In this document: in pieces, positions 34,543 through 47,003 of the stretch
Position numbering within the stretch: the first letter of the stretch is position 1
Layout: each line of letters opens with the position of its first letter
Assembly: GCA_034766995.1 (NCBI GenBank)
Contig: CM068313.1
Location: 7,445,461 to 7,509,460 of the forward strand
Source of the DNA: Acanthacorydalis orientalis
Lineage: Eukaryota > Arthropoda > Insecta > Megaloptera > Corydalidae
Direction of reading: 5' to 3'
DNA length: 64,000 nucleotides
Position numbers and translations under genes: made by a program
The notes under the pieces: generated by a model
Databases searched by the model: none
What the model was told of the DNA's origin: nothing
Seen by the model: the letters and a program-made list of their open reading frames with translations, nothing else

Positions 34543-34946
34543 CATTTACATAAATGATATGTGAATTTCGCTTCCGTTTGACTAGAGTGGAAAAAATATA
34601 CTTTTTTTATATACTTTCCAAAAAGGTGCACATAAGTATCACTTATCTTTATACACACACATACTTATGTGTGTGTGTGTGTGTGTATGTATAACATGTT
34701 ATAAATTGGGGTTATGGATATACAAGTGTTAGTTTCAAACCGTTTATAGAATAGAAATTATGTTTTATTATAATGTCAAGTCTAGAATTCTAGGACAGCA
34801 GATAATACTTTCTTTGTTCTTCAGAATAATAGGATCGAAGACAAATATTGATGATAAAATCAAAAATGGAGAAGTTCTCTGAAATTATCTTTGTGCATAA
34901 GGTAATTAAATTACTAAGATGACATGTAGATTATTAAATTGTATAT
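33819..34946. other. AT-rich stretch with microsatellites
   Basis: Holds the (CATC)n(TA)n tract at 34472 and a (TG)n tract at 34668-34687 preceded by a short (AC)n, forming an inverted pair. No gene recognised. Confidence 0.5.
34472..34537. repeat. (CATC)n(TA)n compound microsatellite
   Basis: Five CATC units followed by about 45 bp of TA. Confidence 0.95.
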
Positions 34947-35303
34947 TATTAGATTAGTAGAAAAATAATTGCGGTTTGTGACCTTTAAATTCATATATAT
35001 TTTTCCCTTTTTTGATTTTCCTGCTTGTTTCAAGTAGTCCAGAACTATTGGGTGACTAATTACTAATTTTTATGCAAGCTCTCGAATTGTTGTGCGTGAT
35101 TTTGATTCAACTAACGCTTTTAGTTGGTCATTATGGCCGAAAAAAGGACGCCCGCGACCTTCTTCACCTTTAAAGCTCTCGTTCCAAGCACGACATTTTT
35201 GGAGTCACCATTGTACCATAAGTTTCTTAACAGTACCGATACAAAAATCATATTTTAGTTTACGAACACTTTCTGCTACTTTACTTAATATGCTACTTTA
35301 GTT
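34947..35303 (-). mobile_element. Mariner A, internally deleted, 5'-truncated copy (A3)
   Basis: Starts at the 3' end (TTAGATTAGTAGAAAAATAA then TTGCGG). It runs back through HTH sequence highly similar to A2, stopping in the N-terminal coding region near 35303. Confidence 0.75.
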
Positions 35304-36092
35304 AATTACTTTCATTGCCATTATAAATCCAACTATGCGAAATTTAAACTGACTTGATATGATCTAATCTAACCAAAATTGACGTAACTTGATCAGATAT
35401 TAATAAATATAAACTGAACTAACTTGAAATAGTTACACACAAGTGAAATAAAATTTAAATTATTATACATACGAATTGAAAACAGATATTTCACTAATCA
35501 GAATTCAAATGAATAAATATACAAACAAAACAAATCGAATTATCCAATAAATTGACAATTTGTGATAAGTTTTTTAATAAATTTACTTTTCAATAAAATG
35601 TTTAACAATATTCATCATCAATAATGTTCTTCTCCATGACTATTATTAATAAATTTATTATACTTTACTGACAAATAATTATCCAATAAATTTACTTTAT
35701 TATTAAATATGTAATAATAATTATTCCAAAAAAAAAACTGAATTACCGTTCGAATTATTAATTGTTTTCATATAATAAATGACATACATTAAATAATTCG
35801 AACGTTTCACGAATTCTATTACAACGACAATAAAATATATCATAATTATATACATAGAGTATTCTACATACTCGTAACGTACAAAAACAATAAATCAATA
35901 CACAAATTACTCATGACACAATAAAATGTATTAGAAATTTCCTGTACATCAACAATTGTACCGAATTCATGTGATATAATCCCCATACATCACAAGACAT
36001 AATTATATTGTATCCGCGAACCGTGCGAAACGAACAGAATTAAATGCAAATGTAATGTGTGTGAACTGAACCTTTAAGAAAGGAACTGGGAA

Positions 36093-36093
<1 letters not shown>

Positions 36094-36167
<74 letters not shown>
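36094..36167. repeat. (TA)n microsatellite
   Basis: About 74 bp of TA. Confidence 0.95.
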
Positions 36168-36168
<1 letters not shown>

Positions 36169-36866
36169 CAATTCCGATGCATATTACGGTAAAATCTACT
36201 GTCGGTTAAAATACGCAGACAGTTATAAGCTATAAATTATAATAAATTACACGAGAAACGGAGAGACGTTTACATCATTAATAATAATAACAATATCATC
36301 TTCAAATACCTCGCCTCACTTTAGATATTGTACTTGAGAAACGAAAGCTATATAAACAATAATATAATATTAATCATCGGATAAATTCACGTAGCTCATT
36401 TATTGGACAAGGTGTGCAGGTAATGCAGATCGAATAAAATATCGCCAGAGGAATAATATCGATTATGTATTTTTTTCCCGTTTCCATCTGATTATTTGTA
36501 CTCGACTGTTTTCTTTTCACACGTACATGTTGCTCGGTAATTATACTCGAACGTGTCTTGTAATTAATGAAATATCCGTTTTTACTTTAAATGTTACAAA
36601 TGTACACAGTATCTGTTATGTTCTTACGTGCACAGAATCAATCACTCGTTCTAGACTGCATTTGACGTTCGTGTTGAAACCTTCTTTGGAAACGCAACTG
36701 TTAAACTAGAAGCTGGAAGTAAAAGTTTTGTTACATTGTTTTCCGAATACTTGTAACAGATGGAAGAATAACGTTTTCTTGTAAGGTTGATTGACATGTT
36801 TATCGTATTATAACACAAGAACACACATCCATATACACATAAACGTTTCTCTCTCATTCTTTATAT

Positions 36867-36868
<2 letters not shown>

Positions 36869-36926
<58 letters not shown>
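36869..36926. repeat. (TA)n microsatellite abutting mariner C
   Basis: About 58 bp of TA with one TACATA; ends at the start of mariner C fragment C4. Confidence 0.95.
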
Positions 36927-36927
<1 letters not shown>

Positions 36928-37048
36928 CATATAAAAAGTAATTCAGTGCTTTTAAATTTAATTAATCATAACTCTGATTTAAATTAAAATATTTTCTCAT
37001 CGTTTTAGTATTTTGAAGTGGCAATCTTAACATTTAAAAACAGTATAT
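36928..37048 (+). mobile_element. Mariner C 5'-end fragment (C4)
   Basis: AAAAAGTAATTCAGTGCTTT followed by the conserved aaaatattttctc.tcgttttag block. It ends at a TATATAG where mariner B begins. Confidence 0.7.
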
Positions 37049-37215
37049 AGGTTGATCGTTTGATAAGTTTGGTAAATGTCTATGATGTGTTGCTACTATT
37101 TATTTGGTAACGTTACAATTATCAACTGTCAGTTTTAAAACTAGCATAAGCGAAATTTAAGCCAAGAGTGAAGCATTATTCTTTTTACAAAGCTCTTGAA
37201 TTACTTTAGTTGTGG
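37045..37215 (+). mobile_element. Mariner B 5'-end fragment (B3)
   Basis: GGTTGATCGTTTGATAAGTT followed by sequence matching B1 (tctatgat, then ggtaacgt.ac..ttatcaa.tgtca). It lies immediately after C4, so B probably inserted at the TATATA seed of a mariner C copy. Confidence 0.65.
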
Positions 37216-37299
37216 TTACATTAATCTCTCTATGTATATAAGAGCATTTTCGAACGATGATTTAGTTTTGTTTTCTAGTGTTTTTTCCCTTTTACATTA

Positions 37300-37339
37300 G
37301 GGGGTTGCCAGTGCCTCTTCCTCCCTAGGTACGCCACTG
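37300..37339 (-). mobile_element. hAT-type terminus fragment
   Basis: Read on the minus strand, the end is CAGTGGCGTACCTAGGGAGG, a terminus of the hAT style (CAG.GG near the tip). No second end or 8-bp duplication found within reach. Confidence 0.45.
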
Positions 37340-38439
37340 TACTAGACGTAAATATATTTTTTTCAAGTAATTAGTTTTTTTATATTGATTTTTTTTAAAA
37401 AAAATTACAAAACCATCTGTTCTCTAATTTATTCTCTAATATCTTTTTTCTGTAAAGTGTTTAATTAATTTTTAAAACAAGTAATATTATCTTGATTGTA
37501 CATTTCTGTTATTAAAAAAAAACTCTAGGTTCGCATTCTCATTCATTTACATTAATAATACCGAAAAAGAGTTTTTATATATCATTAAAATAACTAACCA
37601 TATCCAAATACTCACTAAATCTTAAAATTCCTAGTATTATCCAAATTATTCTTTAATAAAAAAGAAACATATTTTAAATTAATTAATTCCCTTTCAGTAA
37701 CGTATAATAACAATAATTATTATCCATTTATACGTTAATTTATTTCCAACGCAATTAAAATATTCTGAAATACAATAACCGTACAACAAAAAAAATCCAT
37801 AATAGAGAACGGCAATAAAACAACCGTTAGTCGTATTATTTTCGTCTTAAATACCACACGTATTGTTTTATCATCCGAGCCCCCAGCAAAGAATTTAAAT
37901 TGAATAGGCTCTACAGACACACACGCACACGAATCTATTATGGCCACATTAAATCAATTCGAAACCGGAAGGAAATACATTCAGCGTCATTATGAATGCA
38001 CAAAAACGTATGACCCCAAAATACATTTAAAAAGCTAACCACACATGCACACGCCTTAAGAAGAATGTGTTCGAACGAATGCATCGGAATATTCTCAGAG
38101 ATGGCTATTAGAAGGATCTGAGTTTTTTTTTTTTTTTTTTTTGTACGTTGAAACACCTTTCGTTTTATTTAACAGACGTATAAAAATTATTCTATAGATG
38201 TGTATAGAATAAGTACGTTCCATTTGAACTGATTAATATTAAAAACGCGATCGGAATTAATCTTATTGAAAATTTCATTACCATAATAAACGACCATGAC
38301 CTTTTTTTAATGGTTCATGCCTATTTATATATTCTGTTGAAGTATTACACAGAGTAGTTTATGTAGCAATTATAAGCTCATATTTAAACGTGCGTCGTTT
38401 AGAATTCACAAACGAATTTCATTTAATTGTATTTAATGA

Positions 38440-38502
<63 letters not shown>

Positions 38503-38862
38503 ATATAAATTCATTGATACAAATAAAAATAGAAATTTGCATAAAAATAATGAGAATCGTACTATTTGTAACAAGAAAACAACTATAAATTCAACATGTA
38601 AATATGATCCGGGTTCAAATCCCACGTTAGATGATTATTTTTTTTATACGGAAACTGCTGAACTGTTACTGTAAATTTTCTAAATAAAATATGTAAATAA
38701 TTTGCGTTTTATCATATCTGTATCACTTATTTTTCTGTTGTCTGAATAAAAATAGTATTTTTTTTATTTCATTTGGTTTTTATCAAATTTAATTGATGTC
38801 TACACAGAGTGACTTAAATAACGAATGTAACATTCCTGATTTATTTATTTTTTTGAGTCAAT

Positions 38863-38864
<2 letters not shown>
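37340..38864. other. AT-rich stretch without recognised gene
   Basis: A WD40-like minus-strand mini-frame near 37855-37910 and an isolated tRNA B-box-like string near 38610 are noted but unsupported. A poly-T run lies at 38123-38142. Confidence 0.35.
38448..38504. repeat. (TA)n microsatellite
   Basis: About 57 bp of TA with a short TATG patch at the end. Confidence 0.95.

Positions 38865-38900
<36 letters not shown>
38865..38900. repeat. (TA)n microsatellite abutting mariner C
   Basis: About 36 bp of TA ending at the left terminus of mariner C copy C5. Confidence 0.95.
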
Positions 38901-38902
<2 letters not shown>

Positions 38903-39120
38903 GTGTGAAAAGTAATTCAGTGCTTTTAAATTGAATCAATCATAACTCTGATTTAATTAAAATATTTTCTCGTCGTTTTAGAGTTTTGAAGTGCGAATCT
39001 TAATATTTAAAAACACTATGTACCTTGGCTAAGCAGTTGGTATATAAGTTCACAAAACAGTATTGAACACGATGACGTCCGTAAAGCAGCATTTTAGACA
39101 CTGCACACTTTTCACATTAC
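38899..39120 (+). mobile_element. Mariner C, 3'-truncated copy (C5)
   Basis: AGGTGTGAAAAGTAATTCAG followed by about 200 bp matching C6 to the start of the transposase (gatgacgtccg.aaa, the MASE region). At the microsatellite seed this copy reads ACTATGTACC rather than TATATA. Confidence 0.75.
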
Positions 39121-39195
39121 AGTGATATTTTCATTTTTTAGCTTAGTATAATTAATACTGTTTGTTTGAAATTTCTTGTGTTTTAGATATTTATT

Positions 39196-39706
39196 AGAAG
39201 TGCAAATTAATTCGGTGTCTTTTAATGGGATCAATGATAAATCTGTTTTAAATTAAAATATTTTCTCGTTGTTTTACATTTTTGAAATGTCAATCTTAAT
39301 ATTTAAAAACTTTATATATTTTGGCCAAACAGTTGGTATAACCTCACAAAACAGTAGTGAATACGATAGTATCCGAAAGTAGCATATTAGACATTGCATC
39401 CTTTCCGCATTCCAGTTGAAAAAAATACTGTCGAAGCCACGGAAATGATCTGTTCAGCCTTGGAGAAGGTGTCGTGATGCATAAAACATGCAAAAAATGA
39501 TAAAACAGTGGTAGAAGCCTGAAAATGTATTACGACTTCATCGACTCAAAGCTGTCATCTTTTTTTAGACAAGAGATTCGTTTGTTACCCGACTGATGGT
39601 GCAAAGTTGAACAAAATAATAGGGAATATTTTGAGGATTGAAATGTATATATTTTTCTATAAACATTCAGTTTCTATCAAAAAGGCACCGAATTAATTTG
39701 TAAATT
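39196..39706 (+). mobile_element. Mariner C, best internally deleted copy with both ends (C6)
   Basis: Ends are AAGTGCAAATTAATTCGGTG and, at the right, AAGGCACCGAATTAATTTGT, a near-perfect inverted repeat. About 510 bp. It keeps the N-terminal segment (region of MASEKQ to THKTCK) and then the C-terminal region (cgactcaaagctg.catctttttt). The central catalytic region is deleted. Tandem to C5 with about 75 bp between. Use as reference for the other copies. Confidence 0.85.
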
Positions 39707-40920
39707 TAATATAAAAAATATATTATTATCAAGCTAGCGGAAGCTTGTAACAAAATCTAATAAAATATATTTATTTACTAATATAAAAAAACACAAAATT
39801 CAAGTTTAAAACGCAAATCTTAAAAAACAATACTTGTTATTAAGAAATATTTGTAAAAAAATTATATAATACAAGAATACATTTATCATTCGATTATTTT
39901 ATTCTTTTTATCACGTCGTGTATTACTTTTATATTTCATATGTGTGTTTTTTTACAACTACTATAAAAGTACAAAGGAAGATAATAAAATCGTTGGTAGT
40001 TGTTAAATTGTCAGTCGATATTTATTTATCTTTGACATTTCAAAGAACAAAACTGTGAACCTTTTCTCAAATAAACATAAAAATAGACTATAAACCTGTA
40101 TTCAGAAAATATATTGTAAATACTATATGAATTATAAATATTATATAAACAATATAATTCGAAAACCGGAAAAAACAAAAAGCTGTTTTTATCGACCATG
40201 ACGTATACGACCTTCGTGTTTTAATATAACATTAATTATTTACATCCTCACGCGATTAACAACTCTTCACTTACACTAAATAACGAGCAATTGTTTATAT
40301 ATATATATATACCTGTATGTATGTATTTACATTAATAAAGCGTAATAAATTTATAATAATTTCAGTAGAAGCTAAAAAAATAAGACAATTTTTTATACTT
40401 CTCAAAATTAATATTTAAAAAACATATTTTTTATTTTATGAATCAGTCGTAATAAGTATATATATATATAAATACATAAACCCCTCCCTCGATTTACTCC
40501 GTACTTTTTATGCGCTGTTTTTTTATTCGCAGGAAGTAATTCCCCTGTTTACGTGGAATTTTTATACGCAATCATATTTTACGCGGTCAGAAAATATATT
40601 TTTCTATAATCTTTAATTAATTTACTATATTTCACTGAGACTCAAATTCTGATTTCATTGTAATAATTACATCTTTCTGATCTTTTTTTGGTTTGTACTG
40701 AGTACTGTGTATTACTTTGCTATCTTATTAGTCTTATGTCGAATTTTCGAAGCTAAACATTACTAGCACTCAATGATAACATGTAGTAAGCAAGGAAACA
40801 CTAGTAACCAATATTATATTTTTCTTTAGTATTTTTTTCGTACTGGCGGATTCTATTTACGGTGTTTCTTTCGAGTACAAAAACCCACATAGAACGAATA
40901 ATCCGTGTAAATCGAGGGAC

Positions 40921-40923
<3 letters not shown>

Positions 40924-41008
<85 letters not shown>
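40924..41008. repeat. (TA)n(GA)n compound microsatellite
   Basis: About 48 bp TA followed by about 34 bp GA. On the minus strand this is TC-TA, the same order as the other compound tracts. Confidence 0.95.
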
Positions 41009-41011
<3 letters not shown>

Positions 41012-43084
41012 TGAAATGAGATTTCCAGTATTCCAGCAATAGAAATATTGTTTTAATATTGTTATAATAAAAGAAATATGTTATTATCCTTGCCTACTGA
41101 TAAACAGAACTTACCATAATATTAGAAGGAATAACTTTTTTTAAATAAAATATTTCTCTACTTTCAAATATATCACTAGTTTAGAAGATTTTGAAAACTA
41201 TTTGGAAGAATGAAAAGTAAACAGTGCAAGCAGTTTAATAGGCTCCATTATAATGACAGTCTTATATGGAGGATTTGATATTTCAAGGAATTTTTATTCT
41301 AGAGAACTTGTAATGCATTACAAGACAGATTAGTAGCACTTGCTGATGAAAGAGTGTCGTTGCTGACAATGGAATAATACTCGTTGTTGTAGGGGTAGTG
41401 ATACACAAACAGCCATCTACAATGTTGAGTTAAATGAACAGATTTCAAACTTATCTCCATTATTATTCAAATTGTCCTACTATATGAAGAACAATGTCTA
41501 AGAAATATCGTACTTTATTTAATTTGAAATTATTTGTTCTCTTAATTGATTTTCGAATAATTTTGAAAAGAATTTCGCCCGAGATGTGGTTGATTTATTC
41601 ATTTATGTTGACTTTTAATTGATTTAGTGAATTAAACTTATTTGCATATATTGACTAGTTTTGTCAATGCCATAATAAAAATCTGTTAATCTTAACAGTT
41701 ACGAAAACTGTCTGTAAATACAGATTTTTATGTCATAAATATCTGCACTTCCAGAATTTAAATTTACTGTATTACATAAAACAGTTTTATATTTTATAAA
41801 TATGTTTCATAAATTGTTTCATATTTTACAATTATTTCACACGATTGTCATATATTTTGTATTACTAAAAACCAACTATTAAGAAATTCAATTACGACCA
41901 TCAACACAGGAAGACTTTTAACGGAAAGGATTAACTCATTGAAGGCTGTGAGTCATTAATATTTCAGTGCTAAAACTACTAGACCACAGAAATCCGTGTG
42001 AAGACATTAACGTGCAGACACTTCAAGTCTTTCTTATATAAATAACAGAATAATGTGACTTTACTAACATACAAACTATGAATATAAATTATATTTACGG
42101 ACTATTTTGTAGATTATTATTTTCACAGTTCATACTGTCAAGATTTCATAAATATTCTAAGACCACTTTTTAATTTCTTATTTCTGTCTGACATTTTATC
42201 AAATAAAATATTCACATTTTATTATAGATAACAAAATATTATTTTAATAAAATAACAATATACAAACGTACATAAGTTACCAATTTTAAAGTAATTTAAT
42301 AAATTGAATTATACAGTACATGTATATATAAGTTTTCTAAGCTTATTACTAAAGTATTACCAACTTTAAAAGGAAGCACGCAGTTCAACCAAACATCAAT
42401 AATAACTTAAACTTAATAAAACAGTTTTCTTAAAATCTTACTTTCTTCATAACTAATTTTGCTTTCATCTTTTAAAAGAAACATTTATTTTAAAAAAAGT
42501 TTTGTCGAGAAACTCTCTAGTAAATTAGTATCAGATATATTTTATTAAAAAAATATTCTTTTTTATAAATTTTAAAACATTTAATTATTAAAAATTGAAT
42601 CATAAACTAAATTTATATTTAAAAATGTAATCAAATACAAATTTTAATTCTATTATACGATTGAAAATAAATAACAAAATCACCATTGTACAGTAAAAAT
42701 ATTTTTCGTGAATTCTTAACAATTACTGATTAATATAATGTCTGAAATAAAATTTTATGAATTCGTTTTTACTACCGAGAATTCGTCACGTTAAATGATA
42801 ACTCGGATACGGATTTTTATAAGTACTAAATAACAAATATCTTTTTTCCGTTATTCATAAATGTTGAAAAATGTAAAAAAAGCCATGTTCCGTACCTAAC
42901 ATTAACTTTTCTTTACAGCGAATACAATCTTTCTCTGAAAATATCTACAAGATTATAAACACTTCCTCAGCTCATGCAATACAGCAATTATTTTTCGATC
43001 AAGTCAAGTGAAAATGATTCTATGGATATTTCTTTCGTGCTATACAGTTTAATGAAGCATGAATTTTAAAATAAACTCGTACAC

Positions 43085-43087
<3 letters not shown>

Positions 43088-43127
<40 letters not shown>
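43088..43127. repeat. (TA)n microsatellite
   Basis: About 40 bp of TA. Confidence 0.95.
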
Positions 43128-43129
<2 letters not shown>

Positions 43130-43369
43130 TTGTACGAAAATAAATATTAATTAAAAAAAGAACTGACATTTCTTTCTTTACCATTCTATTCAAAATAAAT
43201 TATAAACTTGGAGAAATTTAATTATTAATAGATACACGCTATACCAGAGTGTACAAATAATGTAACTATTTTAAAAAATAATTATTTAATTGTTTCTATA
43301 TAATAAAAAAAAATTCGACAAATGAATGGATTACGAAAAATGTAATCTTAGACGATTTGAAGGATTTAA

Positions 43370-43655
43370 TAAATTAAATTCTCATTTATCTACAAACTAC
43401 ACCTTTTGTTGATCAAAAATGTTCAGTAATTAATTATTTTTAAACGTATTTTAATATCAATCCAATCATTTTTATTGCTTAAAGATTTTTCTGAATCTCA
43501 GCGGCTAGAGAAGTTGATGGTATCATATTTTAAAAATAACCATAAATGATTAATAATTAATTGATGAAAATTTTGGATAGTCAAAATTGTTTGTAGTTTG
43601 TGTACAAATAAAAAAATCATTTGTGAAAGTAAATTTAGACACAGTGACCGAAATT
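43370..43655. mobile_element. LTIR MITE, copy 8, both arms
   Basis: Left arm about 43370-43450 (tttgttgatcaaaaatgttcag, then taattaattattttt). Right arm about 43515-43655 (aaaaataaccataaatga, aataattaattgatgaaaat, gtttgtagtttgtgtac, catttgtgaaagtaaattta). The arms are imperfect reverse complements about 65 bp apart. Confidence 0.6.
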
Positions 43656-43689
43656 ACTATATATTGAGATTTGAAAGATTTTAACAGAT

Positions 43690-44420
43690 AAACATATCTA
43701 AGATACTTAAAATATGTTTAAAAGTGTTAATCAAGTTGATCTACTGAGATACCATCAAGCTCATAAGGAAGAATTTGGAGATTCGTTTCATAATATTAAC
43801 CAGAAAACGATTGTTGATTTTGGAATTAATCAATGGTCACTTCAGTTGATAATGATCAAAAATTACATCTATTTCACTACTAAATTTAGAAAGCGCAAGA
43901 ATAGTAGTACACGAATGCAGTTGAAGTACTCCCGGAAGATATTAAATCTTCTAAACACTTATATTAATTTTGTTAAGAATTTTCTGATAAATGACAAAGC
44001 ACATTTTCGTTTAAATGAAAATGTAAATAAACACATACAGATTTTAGTACCTAAAAATTCACAGATGTGCTACACAACGGATTACATTCCTATCAAACAA
44101 CTGCTTAAAATGGGAATATAATCAGATCTTATTTTTATAATAAAGGAAATAACAAGACACTCAATGGAGAGGTTTATAGAGGACTCATCGACCATTTTTT
44201 ACTACCAGAATTACATCAAGAGATCTGACAATTAAGTTTCAACACGATGATGTCACTGCAGACATTGTCAGGAAAACAATAGACCTGGAAAAGGCACATT
44301 GTTTGAAATGTTTTATTTCACGATTTGATGGTTTTCGTGACTGTTAAGATTAACAAGTTTTTACTATGGTACTGCCAAATCTATTCAATGTATGCAAATA
44401 AGTCTAATTCACTAAATCAA
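43690..44420 (+). pseudogene. DD41D transposase pseudogene
   Basis: The longest frame (43714-44121) ends with FLINDKAHFRLNENVNKHIQ. This corresponds to the first catalytic block (S-D-E-A-H-F-H-L..YVNK); Asp is kept and Glu is changed to Lys. Frames then shift: NGEVYRGLIDHFLLPELHQE, then DLTIKFQHDDVTADIVRKTI and DLEKAHCLKCFISRF, the second catalytic block. After another shift comes INKFLLWYCQIYSMYANK, which matches the third block with its Asp lost. No termini found. It lies directly after LTIR MITE copy 8. The first part of the long frame is not clearly transposase. Confidence 0.6.
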
Positions 44421-44645
44421 TTAAAAGTCAACATAACTGAAGAAAAATCAGTAAATCTCGGTCGAAATGCTTCTCAAAACCGTTCGAAAATCAATTAAGA
44501 GAATAATTATTTTCAAATTAAATTGAGATCGATATTTTTTAGATATTATTATTCATTAAAAATTAAATTTTGATCAAATTCTTGTAATTTTCTTTCTGTT
44601 CAAAAACCATAAGCACAATAAATTTGATAATTACTCTTATAACAA

Positions 44646-44650
<5 letters not shown>

Positions 44651-44716
<66 letters not shown>

Positions 44717-44724
44717 ATGTGTGT
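44651..44724. repeat. (TC)n(TA)n(TG)n compound microsatellite
   Basis: About 27 bp TC, 22 bp TA and 25 bp TG with minor interruptions. Confidence 0.95.
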
Positions 44725-46129
44725 AGGTATGTATTTTAGTTTTTGTCACTATGAAGAATCACAAATAATAAAAAGAAATAAACTGACAAATAACACACAT
44801 AAAATAAATATGACAAGATGATTGATTATAAGCAAGATTCGAAGTTAAGACTTAATAAAAAGAAAAGAATAGATAGATAGATAGATTGAGTTCAAAAATT
44901 GTATTTTCTATAAAAATACATTTCTAGTAAAATAACGAAATGATGTATGTATTATTCGTACAAAAATATCTGTTATATAAACAATTTCCTCTAGGTTATT
45001 CATACTAAAATAAGGTATTTTTTTAATATATGAAAATCATAACAAATTTGTAATTCAAAATAAATATTTATACAACCGATTATAATAAAAGTTATTCAAA
45101 TAATTAGATTACAAACTATTAAATGTCTGAAAATTAATAAATAAGAATATTTAAAAGTATTTCCCTAAAAATTCTTACACGACAAAAAAAACACCAGATA
45201 TACTTTTTGTTACTCCAGATATACTTTTTGAAACACCTAATGAAATTATAATAATTAGCTCAACATACTTAATAAGAGTTAACTAGTTTAATAAGAACCC
45301 ATATTTTTACATATTTCACACATGTAATTAAATGGAAAATAAAACCACTAACATTAGTACTTTACTCGTTGTTTAATGTTTCATTGTAAAAGTAGTTTAG
45401 ATTTAAAATCTGTGTATAATTATACATCATTTTGTTAAAGGAAACGATAGTATAAATTTATATCTTTACTGAATGACGGAAAATTTCCGGCGAGATGAAA
45501 ATAAATATGTTGCAAAATGATTAGGAAACATCTAACTTGAATTTTCTGACAGATGCTCATTTTATGAGTTAATTTTATTACATAATTCGGATTTATGTCT
45601 GATTCCATGCCAAAAAGTCTTTATTCGTATTTTTATGTAGATACTAAACGGATGTAATTAAAATAGGTTGATTTAACATTTTGAAGTGTAGGAAATGGTG
45701 ACATTTAAATGTGTTAATGCCAGAACTAGATTAATAGTCATCTGGAAGTCATTTGTTATAAACTAAAGACTAACTGAGGTCGTTACAGTATTTGTTAAGA
45801 AAAGATTTTTTTAAATTTTGTATATTACTCGTATATTGATAAACAATAATTACTTAGAATATTATTTAAGAAAATTCGATGAAAAAATGCATATCTTTTT
45901 AAAATAATGTTTTATAGACAATTAAAGTTTATCACTGTGCTTAATTTATTTTCAATATAAATCTAAGTTCCTAGATATGAAACGTTTCTTTATAGAAATG
46001 TTCAATAATTCAGTAATTAATTTTAGACAATCCAAATGAACAGTAATTAATTATTAAACATTTATGACCTATTACAATCATTAATTCACGAAATTCAAAT
46101 TTTAAATACAAGCTTTCAAAAAATCTATT

Positions 46130-46215
46130 ATAGTTTTAGATATTGTAGCTAAAATCACTTTCCTAAGTGAATCATTTCTTACCATTCAATGTTCTTACCA
46201 AAATGTTTTACTACT
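46130..46215 (-). mobile_element. LTIR MITE, single left-type arm (copy 9)
   Basis: gatattgtagctaaaatcac, tttcctaagtgaatcatttc and accaaaatgtttt follow the left-arm order with drift. Confidence 0.4.
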
Positions 46216-46605
46216 CTTTATGTATTTTCCGTACATGATAAAGAATCTTTAGTTAATATGAAAAACCGTAAGTATTATTCATTATATACATGGTGATTTA
46301 TGACAAATTAAAGTTATTTTTCTAAATAAATATCATTGTTTTGAGAAAACATTAAAAAGACTTTAAAAATAAAAAAATGAGAGATGCCGCATTAAAAATG
46401 TATTTTCAATGCCTAATAGACAGACTCGGGTCAATTTGAAAAGCCACAAGCAATACTCATTAAATACAAAATACAGACATTAAGATAAAATGGTATCCAC
46501 TTATATTTCGAGTATAATTAATGTTATTCTCTTTAATCAAATAAATATAAGTACTTTGTTCAAATGTTAATTTAAATAACGATTTCTTTTAATTCTAATA
46601 TTTTT

Positions 46606-46609
<4 letters not shown>

Positions 46610-46650
<41 letters not shown>
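46610..46650. repeat. (TA)n microsatellite
   Basis: About 41 bp of TA. A second tract of about 28 bp lies at 46973-47000. Confidence 0.95.
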
Positions 46651-46651
<1 letters not shown>

Positions 46652-46968
46652 GGTAAGTTATTTTCACCTTGACATGATGTATGAAGATGCAGAGATGAAG
46701 ATATAATTTCACTTCCGGCTAATCTAGTTTATATTATGAGAACGTTACTGATTCTTTTTTTACTCTCTTTATAATTAGAACGATCACAGGTCGAAGTCAA
46801 AGTCACGAAAGGCGGCACCGTTGTTGATTTTTATAACAATAAATACCTGAGATTCGTTTTCGACATCATCAATAATTCATGGTTGAAGAAGTAGTCAGAA
46901 TAACAGAGCATTTAAACCATTACTAACGTTATACATTCAATATATATTCATTTTATATATTTTTTTTA

Positions 46969-47003
<35 letters not shown>

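Larger units (their letters stand above)
35304..36927. other. AT-rich stretch without recognised gene
   Basis: Contains a 13-bp perfect inverted repeat (CGTTCGAATTATT at 35747-35759 and its complement at 35792-35804) and two (TA)n tracts. No exon-like sequence. Confidence 0.45.
39707..43369. other. AT-rich stretch without recognised gene
   Basis: About 3.6 kb with only microsatellites (40296-40311, 40924-41008, 43088-43127). No exon or transposon segment recognised. Confidence 0.45.

Noticed and set aside
38600..38630. tRNA gene around gggttcaaatcccacg
   Set aside because: Only a B-box-like string; no A-box, no stems upstream.
43714..44121. 135-codon frame as a host gene
   Set aside because: Its second half aligns with a DD41D transposase catalytic block and the reading continues in other frames, so it is a transposon fossil.
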